Shown piece by piece: positions 12,534 through 23,168 of a stretch of DNA of 64,000 bases. A model generated the notes under the pieces. The model was not told the DNA's origin. It did not search any database and worked only from the letters and a program-made list of their open reading frames with translations. Position 1 is the stretch's first letter; every line of letters starts with the position of its first letter. Source of the DNA: Pomacea canaliculata (Eukaryota; Mollusca; Gastropoda; Architaenioglossa; Ampullariidae); assembly GCF_003073045.1 (NCBI RefSeq), contig NC_037603.1, positions 16,250,192 to 16,314,191 on the forward strand, given 5' to 3'. The translations under genes and the position numbers were made by a program.

Positions 12534-13899
12534 AGCTCTACACTCGTCTGACTGACCCGCCGATATTCGATGGACCAGTAATAGAACAGAACGCCTTCTA
12601 CTTCACCTGTGACCTGACCTTCGGCGGCAGTAACCCCAATCAAGCCTTTGAGTTCGTCTCAAAACATGCAGCAAAAATGTATTTGGCTTGTAGAGCAGAA
12701 AATAGAAAAATGACCTCATCCACAGTGCCGAAAAAGTTAGTTTCAGTTAAACTTTTTGATCTTTATTATTGTTTTCTTTTTTTTATTTAGTATTGTGTTA
12801 TATTCACTTTTATTCAAACTCCACGTAAATTTATTCAAGCTCTGTAAAAAATGTACGGATAATTACTATTTGTGTATAATATCAATTTCTCCATACCCCT
12901 ACTGCACAGGGTGAAAGCAAAACAATTATTTACTAAACGACGACGATAATAAAAAGAGAACTAAGACCATGTGTTCAAATCAACCAGCAAGAGTTTCTTT
13001 CATTCATTTTCAGAAAAGTCCATCAATCGATTTTATATCACAGCTACCATCGATGGCCGTCGATATAGCAACGCGGTGAATGTGACTGTCTACGAACTCA
13101 ATCCGAAGGATAACTCGCAGGTCTGCACCGTCTCCCTTAGCACGACAGAGTGGTCTCCCGTTCCGACAGTGCAATCTGAGAAAGTCCTTGATATTTCAAT
13201 GTTAATTGTCTCTTTTTGTGGGAAGGAGGGTGGGAGTAGTTTTACAAAGTTCACTGTCATCGGCTTACATTTATTTTAGCTCAAGAAATGTTAATATTTC
13301 TAAAAATAGCTCAAGTCCAATCTCGTCCTATTTTTAAAATCCCACTTCTGATAAATTACATAGAGCTGAGCTTTTGAGAATACAATAAATTCGATAAATT
13401 AGAATAGCTGTGATAAGCACACAGTAGCATGAGGTTCTTAACACTTGCAGATGGACATTACTTTATCTACTCACAAAGACAGGTAGACTGGCGATTGTTC
13501 TGTTGACACTCACAAAGCAGCACTTTGTTTACTCTGTTTTCTAACATACATAGTTTTCACCTGCATAGCGGGATCTTTGAACATTTACAAGTGGTTTACT
13601 CTGTTTGTTCACATGTACAGGTGGCTTGTCGTGCGCGCTCAATTTTCACTGACCGTGATGTTTTCAGTCCCTATATGGTCAGCAATATTATCTCAATGGC
13701 AGTGAGTATGGAGTCTTTATATTTTCATTAATTTTTTTTTGTACCCAGTCTTTCTCTTTCTCTCTGGGTGTGGATGTGTCACATATGTCTATGCGTGTAT
13801 ATCTGTAATCTGTATCCTATACACATGTGTCTGGATCCTGCTTCAAGCCGACACTACAAAAAAGTTGCTGTTAATCATATGTAATTAAGCGAAATGTAT

Positions 13900-14075
13900 A
13901 ATTCCTGTAATCTTTCTGTTTTTTCAGGGTCCCTGATAGCAGGAGAAAAACTGTCACAGTATGACGTGTCAGGAAGGTTTGATGAAAGTTCTTTTTTGGA
14001 TGCAGTAATCAGACAACAAAAATGTTGGAACATGGAAAGTGTCTTCTGTACGTCAATGTTAACAATAAAAAAGGT
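13900..14075 (+). other. Possible exon relic of unknown identity
   Basis: After a T-rich tract and CAG (13925-13927) there is an open stretch reading SLIAGEKLSQYDVSGRFDES. It lies between the two duplicated VWDE-like pieces and could be a further exon of the same gene, but I do not recognise a domain. Confidence 0.3.
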
Positions 14076-14224
14076 TGTAAAAATGTTCTTTGTACGGTTC
14101 TTAGCTCCTGAGAATATCCAATATGTTATCTAAGTATTCAGCCCATTGTTTGGTGAGAGAGAATCAATGTTAATTACCCGACCTCTTTACACAACTCACT
14201 CACTCACCGGATACACGTAATGCC

Positions 14225-14350
14225 GCCACTGTTTGATTAACATTGATGGCATGGTATCCCTTGCGGTATACAAATTCAAGCTCTTGTTCAGTTGGAGCCT
14301 GAATTCTAATCAGGTTCCCGTGGATAAATCCAATTACTGGAAGTGCGGTC
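14225..14350 (-). mobile_element. PIF/Harbinger (HARBI1-like) transposase fragment
   Basis: The minus strand reads, without stops, PVIGFIHGNLIRIQAPTEQE followed by LEFVYRKGYHAINVNQTV. This is the conserved HARBI1/Harbinger DDE core (usual form GCIDGTHIRIxAP...RKGYHSINVQ). The catalytic Asp of the IDGT motif appears as His, so the fragment is dead or diverged. No ends or target duplications were found. It lies inside the VWDE-like relic. Confidence 0.8.
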
Positions 14351-15140
14351 TATGTCTTTTTGTGTCATCCGACCATGACTCGGCAATGCGTGATAAAACG
14401 CAGTAAAACACTATAACACATGCTAAAGCTAGATTGCAATAATATATCAAGTCATCTTAGTTGTAGAAAAACGCCAAAAGAAAATAAAAAATAGCATACA
14501 GACAGCACGAAAATGCAATACATTTATTAATGTCTAAAACTGGAAAAACAGAAATAATTTGCTGCTGCTTTATAGTCATACACGTTGTATATTATAGTGA
14601 TATCTAGAAGTCATTAGGAATAAGTACTGGTTGAAAATCAGACGATGACCGTACTGATAATGATAAGGGAAGAAGACAATTGTCCAAATAAAATGTCAAG
14701 AGCGTTTTAACAAACTTCAGAGAAGTCCATTAAGCGGTTTTATATCCATTTCATAACCATCGATGGCGATCGCTATAGCAACGCAGTGAACGTGACTGTC
14801 TACGACTCGTCCTGTCAGAGCTGCACACAGGAAGGATGCCGGAAACTGGTAGCTTTTCTCCCCATTCTTTCGTTCCGAAGGTTATATCTTTTCACATTAT
14901 GCTTTTGATTCTTCGAATTTATGATGTAAATGAATAATAAAAAATTTCCCAGCTGTGTGACTAGATTCCAAAGGAAGTCGATGCATTGCATTTACTGCTC
15001 TCGATTTGTGTCTTTAGCCAAACACGTGTCTGATCAACAGCCTGTGTTTTCAAGATGGAGAACTCAATCCACAGGATAACTCTCAGATTTGCACTGTCTC
15101 CCTTTTCTTGACAGAGTGGTCTAAAGTACCTAAAGTTCCA

Positions 15141-15754
15141 TGTGTGAATAAGTAAGGATTCTCCATATATGGAGTGGCGTAGGAACCAGGGGGGCAGCGG
15201 GGGCAGCCCCCCCCCCCAAGGAAAATACAGGGGGGGACAGAGAATATCCGTTTTGCCCCCCCCCCCCAATATTTGAGACGTAATTCTCACAAAGAGCAAA
15301 GAACTGAAGAAAGGTAGTGGAATGTAGAGAGGAGACGGTCATCACCGTCACAAAAGCGAGCCCTGAGGCAAGTGGAGGCTCTAACACCTCTGACGATCAG
15401 ATCGGGGACAGTCCGTTGGTATTGTTTGCCATGCTAATTGCAGGCTGTGTTGAAGCCTGAGCGAAGAAAGCAGCCGGACAGTACATCGGTACATCGAGTG
15501 TGGTCTCCGTCCCCCCTCCTCGAAAATGCGACGCCTTTTCTTTGGCGGTTTTCGTTTGACCAACATAAAACATCCCCCACCCACTCGCTGTCACCCTAAA
15601 ATTATCTGCTATCGCTTACAACCAAAGGGGCCGCACTGGCCATCGGGAACACAGAAAGCCAGTAACGAATTAGTTGCATACCAATACCCAGTCTTGCCAA
15701 TCAGACAGGAACCCTTACACTTTGTGAAAAGCTAGCGAAGCACGAGGACTTCCA
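15141..15754. other. G/C-tract region, unrecognised
   Basis: Contains homopolymer-rich blocks (GGGGGGCAGCGGGGGCAG followed by a run of C, 15188-15218; a second C run near 15256-15268) that could pair with each other. Similar poly-G/C blocks are common in mollusc transposon remnants, but I cannot name a family. Short frames near 15380-15735 show no domain. Confidence 0.45.
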
Positions 15755-15805
15755 TCCCAGATAGCATTGAAACATTTTATAAATGTTTATAAAAATTTTA
15801 CGCAT

Positions 15806-16042
15806 TATGTTTTAATAATGTTTGCACAAAATGTTCATAAAACGTAAATTATGCCCATTAAAATTACGTTTTAAAAACGTTTAATTAAGGGCTTCTGGAA
15901 ACGAGTTTTAAAAGTTTTATAAACGTATTTTCGTAAATGTTTTACACATGTTTTAAGCAAAATGTTTCAATAATGTTTGCAGAAAATGTTATTTAAACGT
16001 TTAATATGCCCATTAAAGTTAGGTTTTAAAAACGTTTAATTT
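15806..16042. repeat. Subterminal direct repeats in element 1
   Basis: A segment of about 80 bp (AATAATGTTTGCACAAAATG ... ATGCCCATTAAAATTACG) at 15806-15888 is repeated at 15960-16042 with scattered changes, about 155 bp apart. Subterminal repeats of this kind often serve as transposase binding sites. Confidence 0.75.
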
Positions 16043-17159
16043 TAAACCACACATACTCTCTGAAGTTCCACTTCAAACCTGGTAAGAATGACACACAGAT
16101 TTTCATTTCCTTTTCATGAAAACATATTTAATGTCATTTGAGTATAAACCCAGGAAACATTTACATCATACAAATAACAATTTATCTTACTTGTACAACA
16201 AATGGTGACCATTTGTGATAGCGATGAATCAATGATACTCAAAAAAAAAAAAAAAAAAAAAGAGAAAAAAGTATAGGAATTAATTAAACAGTGATAAATG
16301 AAAGCAAAGGGATTTTCTTAAATGAACAGACTTTTAAATATTTCAATTTCAAATGATTAAAGGAGAGGTCTTGGGGCCCCGTGCTCCATTGGGAGTCGCA
16401 AGGAATAATTAAACTAAAATTAAGTAGAACTTTAGATTTACTATAAAAAAGAGTGAAATGCAAATGTACATTTGAATGATGCACAAAATACACAAAAATA
16501 TGGTTATATCCCTCTGTAGATAACAACATTCAAATCTCTATCCTTATACAATAGACATATTCCAATTAACCAGGCTTTTTAGTGTTACAAAACTCTGTAA
16601 AGCAAAGCTGAACAAGGTTCATGTACTTCTTGTAAAGAGGCTTTAAGAAATTTATTTAGAACATGATCAGTTTGTCCTATGATAACTAAGAATAGGGATA
16701 TCGTGTTGGTGCTGCACTTCTCCAGGGTTCCCAGGAATCAGGATGGTGCAGGTAAGGACCTTTCATGCATTTGTAAGGACTAAGTGATCGTCATCAATGC
16801 GTTAGGTTTTCTTATGTACGGTCGGAAAGAGGTATTATTTATGAATCTTCGGTCTTCTCTATTTTCTGAGATATGTATTACTATTCTAGTAATAAATAAT
16901 CAAAGAGTTAATTTTGATGCCTATCTGCCATATTTAAATAACTTAAAAAGTTTTTACCTCAGGTGCCTGGCCTTAATTGAAGATGGGGATAATAACGATG
17001 TCACAGTTTTTACTTTCAATTTCTTGGAAGTCTCTTTTTGCCAAATCCCAACGAGGAAACGTAGCTACACAATTCTGCCATAACATTCCAGTAAATTCAC
17101 AGGGCACAGAAACACAGTTGTCACTTCCTTGAAATATGCTAGCATTTAGTTTCGTTCTC

Positions 17160-18900
17160 TCCTCTGTTTTCTACCCCGACTCTTTCTGCTGCTGCTTTCT
17201 TCGATGATATTATCTGAAGCCTCCATGCACCCATTGTTCTTCTGTACTGCTTCTGAAGATAATAAAAATGGGAAAATTGGGATTTGTAAATTAAAGAAGG
17301 TTAATAGGTTTACAGATTAAAAACAGACTAAAAGAAGTCCCACACAGCTAGTGATGAAAAATGTCAATTTATATTATACAAAAATAAGCACTTCTATCAG
17401 CACCTCTCCTTTTTGGTTCAAAATATAAAACAAATCCTCTATCTGTAACTTTATAATAATAATTACTAATATTTATGCATCATCACTTACTGCATATCTG
17501 CACCTTTGAAAGCCCCTTGAATGCACACTTTTCTCCTCTTTGGCCTTTAGTTATAAAACCTTGTCGGCCAAGATTCGCCGCATGATCCTTTTCAGGCAAT
17601 CCTTTGCATCCGTACCACCCACACAAGAGAGGCTTCTGATCTGCAAATGCATTAGAAACAGTAAACACATCTGTCAAAAATATTCCACATGTCATAGGCA
17701 AGACAGGGTGTAGTAAAAATATACATGGCATTGATTATTTGTGCTCACAAATCACCTAGTTAAGCTTAAACCATACACAAAATGCTCAACATTTACACGC
17801 CTACAAAACAAAACCCAAAACCCGTAGAACCTTTTTTCTGCCAAGAGTCTGCGATATTTGGTCAAACATTTAGTTATTGTATTATCAGGGTCAGACCACA
17901 TGATGTTGCTAGCCTGAGATTTGGATGTTCTCACTGCATCCCTGCCTTAAACGAATACCGAAAATAAATCAGCGGGCACCTCTTTCACAAAAAAGCTGAC
18001 ATCTAATGGTTCATTCTCCAATAGCCATAAAAGTTATGAGGCTGAAACCTTTTGAAACTGGATTTACAATTTAACTCTCGTAATGAATCATGTTCCAAAA
18101 TATATGTGTACGTTAGATTCACAAGAACTGATCCTTCTCAAATGTGTTCCCTACAAAAACATAAGGTTTTCAAAAACGTAAAGCCACGCTGTAAAAATTT
18201 ACATAAACTACTACAAATTATTTCAATAAAGACTTTAACAATGAAATCTGTTTTACATGCAAGTAATTCATGAGTCATCATTAAGGCATCCTTGCAGCTC
18301 TAACAGCTCCTGCAAGAGTGCTAGAGCAGGTTTGTATTTTCTTATCAGAGCAGTCAAATGATTCAGCATATCTTTTGCTTCCTGCAGAATCAATTTTAAG
18401 TCTGTCCCATGTTTGAGAATGTGCTGGACTAATGCTGCAACAGCATGAATACAGCACAGTGATTGAAAGTGGACAATTCACTTTTAAATACTTTGACTAT
18501 TGGTGAACAAAGCCTATTAATGGTGGTTGTGAAGCAGGCAGTAACTCTTGTATAACCAACACTATCTGCAACATCAGATTGTGAAGGGGAATTCACAACG
18601 AAATGGAATAGGTAAACCAATAAGAAAAAAAAGCCATAATATAAAATTGTCTACATCACCTGCGTTAAAAACTCCCTGGAGACTGCCTTCTACTGCTGCA
18701 GTTTGAGGTTTGTCTCTTCTTGTTCTCCTTGCAGAGCATCAATGGGGTGCTCTCGTGATGATGCCAATATTCTGGTGGTTAGTGCATTCACCTGTGGGCA
18801 TAAATGGTTGTTTATCACTTTTGGTTGTAGTGAGTCTGGCAGTTGTGGTGCTGTATGTGCTGACTGAGATCTAAAGTAGTCTTTTTTGTGAGCTGTCTCG
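17160..18900 (-). pseudogene. DUF4806-like element gene, decayed copy
   Basis: The minus strand carries RIMRRILADKVL then, one frame over, KGQRGEKCAFKGLSKVQIC. This matches the end of the DUF4806 pattern (RRIL..L.......NWKGRRGKKAFS.L). Upstream are a Gln-rich segment (SAHTAPQLPDSLQPKVINNH) and a helical stretch (NHLTALIRKYKPALALLQEL). A stop and frame change within the DUF4806 block mean this copy is broken. Function of the family is unknown to me; its position between terminal repeats suggests an element-encoded protein. Confidence 0.6.
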
Positions 18901-19696
18901 GCCTAACATAATTAACAAGCATACCAAATATTAATAAGTGTGCATTTAAATGAGAAGTTTTGAAAATTTAAGAATTTCTTATGTCAAAAATCGAAGAATA
19001 AAATAATAAATAATTCTTATGCTATACCAATCATAATATCAATATTACCCTCATGAAAAATTGAAATGAACTGCTGAAAGGATGAACTGGGATTGCCGTG
19101 GTTATTGTTAAACGGCAATTCTCGTTTCATGGCTCCAGACCACAAAAATTCTAATTACTGGACTCATACAAATGCCCCATTAACAGCACTCAAGCATTTT
19201 TGAAAAATCACAATAATGGGAATCTGTGCTGATTTTGTCAGGTATTCTCCAAACCTATGAATTCCTTGATCTCTGTTATTCTATAATTAAAACAGGAAAC
19301 ATCTATTGTTTCAAGATTTGCTGTATATTAGCTATTAACAACTGATTGTCTGACAACCAAATACTCATCTGAAAAGAATTTCTTTTCAAGCTATAAAATA
19401 CTTCATGAATAATGACATGCACTGTTTTACCACACAATACTGTGCAAATTTTACATGAAAAATCAGTCTGTTTACTGAGATCACAGAGCATTTAGATGTT
19501 AATTGTCATATGGCTGTATTTTCCAGTCTGTAACCACAATAAACCCAAAGCAAGGTCTATGCGAAAGACACTGACAATATCCCAAAGCTTTTTTAAAAAA
19601 AAAATAAATAGGAACAATACTTTGAAACTGTATCTATAGACTGACCAAAACAATATTAACCAGGCTGATGCAACATCCAATCTATGAATATATATA

Positions 19697-20601
19697 CAGT
19701 GATACCTCGGTTCTCGAACGCCTTGGTTTTCGACCAAATCGGTATTCGACCAGGAAATTCGAGAAAATTTTGTCTTGGAATCCGAACAAATATTTGGAAC
19801 TCGAACATCCGAACGTCCGAGATGAGCCGAGTTGAGCCGAATGGCGTTCATTCAGCCAGAGATCTGTAGGGACCTACAGATCTCTGATTCCGCCCAGCGC
19901 GCCTTGCTTGCGTCATCAGTGTGAGTGCAGAGAGAGAGAGTGACGTTTTGTGGAGAGAGTCATGAAATGTGTGCAAATTGGGCAGAAAATCGCAAATTTT
20001 GTTGAACAACATCACCCTGATAAAGTGGTAGCAAATAGAGCAGTTAACATTTTTAATGACAATGTTATGTCCACTTTCCGCAAAATTTTGCAAAGGAGAA
20101 AAAAAACAGCAAACAATTGACAAATTCTTCCGTAAAGAAATCAGACAAGCAACTGCAGAGCAAGATTCTGATTCTCCTCAGCAAAAGATACAGAGAACAG
20201 AAACACCCGAAGAGCAGTTACCCTCTGTTTTTATTGAAGAGGACTCCCTTCAATACAATAACCATCCCCCTTCCCTCCTCCCTCCACATTCATTCCCTCC
20301 TGCCATAAAGTTTGGTAGAGGTACAGTAAATGAAACACAATTTACTGTACTGTACAGTACATTTTATTTATTTTTTTTTTGTTTTAATAAATACACTTTT
20401 ATTTCTTATTTCTTGTTGAGACTCATGTTTTTCTACATATTATATACAAATTAGGCCAGTAAATAGGCATTTTCTGGGGCTTGGAACGAATTAATCCAGT
20501 TTCCATTATTTCCTATGGGTTTCATTGCTTCGGTTCTCGAACAATTTGGTTCTCGACCGTCCTCCCGGAACGAATTATGTTCGAGAACCGAGGTATCACT
20601 G
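19697..20601 (+). mobile_element. Tigger/pogo-type (Tc1-mariner) element, internally deleted
   Basis: The inverted termini CAGTGATACCTCGGTTCTCG (left) and its near-perfect complement (right, ending 20601) are flanked by TA on both sides, the usual target of the superfamily. Inside only the C-terminus of a pogo-like transposase remains: HPDKVVANRAVNIFNDNVMS, then FRKILQRRKKQQTIDKFFRK, a basic tail seen in Tigger/Jerky proteins. A run of eight A near 20100 shifts the frame by one base. At 905 bp it is a non-autonomous deletion derivative. It is nested inside element 1 and so younger than it. Confidence 0.92.
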
Positions 20602-21943
20602 TATATATCTATATGTGACAATGAACAAACAGTAAAAAAGTACCCCTTTGAACTCAAAATGCAAACATGCAGAGTCTAGGTATACCTGTCTGGCAGAGTT
20701 CTCTCCTTCACATGTTTTGTCACCTTACTTGGTGGCAAGTCTGCTGCCATATTTGTGTGCTGAAAAAAATAAACCATTATTCAAGAACCCTTCCCAGAAA
20801 GGCTAACTTTTTGTCGTGGGAGTGGGTTAAACTTTTCACTTTATTTGTCATATTTAGTCTAGAGATTATGACTGCATATACTTATGTCCAACTTGTATAC
20901 TCAAGGAATTATGCTGAATGAAGGAAACATAGCAAGCAATTACTGTTCAGCTGACATGATTGTACTGACTGCAATTTACTTCTCTGGTATGCAATGTTAT
21001 GATGCCATAGAAATAAAATGTTATTAAATAAAACTATCATCAATGAAGGATAGTTTAAGAAAATAAAACAAACAAATAAACATCATAACCAAAAATTATT
21101 ATACAATAAAAGTGGACACACATATACGAAGACATACATGATTTAATAACAATAATAAATGCAAAATTTGTAAAGCGCATACTCACACTCCGTTGTCTGT
21201 ATCGAATCTGTCTTTTTCTTTCGGTTCCGCCAACTCTGCTTCAACAATTTTATTTACTCCGCTTCGTCCAGTAGGACGACATGATTTGGACATCAGTTGC
21301 CTTAACGTCTTAGATTATGTACGAGCGCACTATTCAAAACGAAAACTTTGTTTGACAAATCACACCTAATAAGCATACATTAAATCTGTGTTGTACTAGA
21401 ACACGGTATATAAGCGTTTTACAGCCCAATGTTTTTCGCAAAGCACGCGTGTCGTAAGCAGCACAAAATTTCGCGCCGCGTGGAATCATGGGAGTACACA
21501 CAACAACGAGAATAGGAAATATTTAGTTACGTAGCATAGATGTTTTATAAACTGCGAATGATTTTAGAATATCAAACCTAGTGATAAGAAAATATATAGC
21601 AAAGTATTTAAAATGTTTCTTGTGAGGATTGTCAGTATCTACGCCGCAAAGGTACGCAAATAAAATTTTGAGGTGTTTTAAAAAATTTCGTCATCAGCGG
21701 GCTTATGACGCGCAGTGATAGACGTTAACTTTTACATGTTTATAAAACATTTATTTAACATTTAGGTTTTAAATGGTTTATTTTCTAACACTTTAAAAAT
21801 GTTTTAAACATGTTTCATTTTAAAATGTTTTTTGGTAAATTTTTAAAAAATGTTTCTAAAATGTTTCATATAAAACCTAAACCTTATTAAAACCATGTAA
21901 ACCATTTTTAAACGTTTTTATAATGTTTCCATGCTATCTGGGA

Positions 21944-23168
21944 TCTTACTAGACACCAACGGTTTAGTGCGAATTGACGGCTTTGACTTCACCTAAGTAA
22001 GGCAAAGACTCCGAGTCCCTATATTGGTAGTTTTCTTTACAGACAGAGAGACTGGTATTATTGCAATCTACGACTCAGGGGGAAGTGCAAGTAACATTTC
22101 TAAAACTACACAAGGGCACTCTTTTATCATCAACGACTGTGGCTGGTACTCAACATAAGTTATCTGTGTTATACTGTTTGGTTTGTATATATGTGTCCGT
22201 GTTTTGGTAGATGGCCATAGAACGTGTCGCATCGCTGGCTCAGCACCGTCGGGTAGCGGAGCGAGGAAGGGGTGGCCCTGCGGCTATTCCCACCCTAGTT
22301 TCGTCCCCTGGCCACGGTGGTCTGGCCAGTTTATGGCCCTTAATTATAGGGTAGCCTTGCGTCCCTTTCTCTCTGGTCTCTTTGATTCTCTTTGGGGTGG
22401 ATGGGGCTATTTTCCCAGGGTGTGCGGACTCCGAGTTCAGGTATAGGGCTGTGCCTCTTTGTAACGTGTATTATCTCGCGGACGCTGGGCCCTGTGGGTA
22501 GGGAAAGGTTCTGGAGGTTTCTCGAAGCCTATAGAAACCTGCCACACAGGACTGGGAGGACGGCGGGGCGGAAGAGGAGTTTTTGCGGTGGTGGAGAGAC
22601 CTGTGCCCGTCTCTGGGAGTAGTCGGGGGTTTGCCACGTGCTGTGTGTACTGTCGCTGGAACTGGCGCGGTGTCTAGAAGAGGGTTCCAGCAACCAGCGT
22701 ATTTTCCCCGCGTTTGTTGTGAGATAGAACAAAGCGTGTCACGAGCCGTTGGGTGAGTAGGCTTAATTAATCTTTACTTTTGTTTTTCCACGCAGTTTTT
22801 CTTCCTTAAAACAAACAAAAACATACCTGAGAAGTTCCATGACACAAACGCGCTTGAATAACTGTCTCATGCTTGTATTTAAAGAGAGGGTTGATCTGCT
22901 TAATCTGGACGAGATTGCAATGGAGTTCATTAATAGAAATCACCGAAGACGCAGTTTTTTTGGCACACTGACTTGCCAACCTTGATTAATATGATTTATA
23001 TGATTATAACGTTTATCACATTTCTTGTGAATGCGTTAGCCGGGGAGTCATTCTTTAATTTGTTTTTTCTTATTTAATGCTGCTTTGCCTTTTAACAATA
23101 AAGCAGCGTGTTGTGATACTGTGTACGTGCGTGCGTGCAGTACCCCCCCCCCCTCCTTTTTTACGTAA
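21944..23168. other. Spacer between the two TIR elements
   Basis: Starts with flank of element 1. A possible orphan exon lies at 22043-22159 (acceptor TTTCTTTACAG, then ETGIIAIYDSGGSASNISK to a stop), which I cannot assign. 22180-22740 is GC-rich and has open frames on both strands but no recognised domain. 22750-23160 is AT-rich and featureless. Confidence 0.4.

Larger units (their letters stand above)
11526..15140 (+). pseudogene. VWDE-like gene relic: scattered broken exons
   Basis: Several exon-like pieces of a von Willebrand factor D and EGF domain protein (VWDE-like) lie in order. 11526-11707 follows a CTCAG acceptor and encodes the uromodulin-type D8C/D10C segment (SDPCVHGNYKNLTDIH, CDDGLTAGWYRF), but hits a stop at 11705-11707 with no donor in reach. 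12534-12735 encodes FDGPVIEQNAFYFTCDLTFG. 13012-13190 encodes SINRFYITATIDGRRYSNAV. 14720-14849 encodes RFYIHFITIDGDRYSNAVNV and then YDSSCQSC, with a GTAGCT donor. 15014-15125 encodes NTCLINSLCFQDGELNP. VWDE-type proteins are secreted and modular. The 13.0-kb piece duplicates the 14.7/15.0-kb pieces but lacks the Cys-rich part between them. Missing joins, stops and transposon debris argue that this is no longer one working gene, though single exons could still be used. Confidence 0.65.
15755..21943 (-). mobile_element. Large TIR DNA element 1 with a DUF4806-like gene
   Basis: The left end TCCCAGATAGCATTGAAACA is matched by the right end read in reverse, TCCCAGATAGCATGGAAACA. An AT dinucleotide flanks CCCAG/CTGGG on both sides, but a target duplication is not certain. 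Without the nested Tigger (905 bp) the element is about 5.3 kb. Both ends carry many AAACGTTT/ATGTTTTAAA-like subterminal motifs. On the minus strand are gene remnants: an N-terminal exon at 21293-21175 (MSKSCRPTGRSGVNKIVEAE) with a GTGAGT donor, a Gln/Pro-rich stretch near 18900-18640, a DUF4806-like block near 17640-17500, a basic tail near 17260-17160, and another coding trace near 17060-16900 (MLWQNCVATFPRWDLAKRDF). No standard DDE core was recognised, so the superfamily is open. Confidence 0.75.

Noticed and set aside
16240-16270. Poly-A run near the left end of element 1 as a retroposed gene tail
   Set aside because: No coding body or target duplication is attached; it is simply a homopolymer run.
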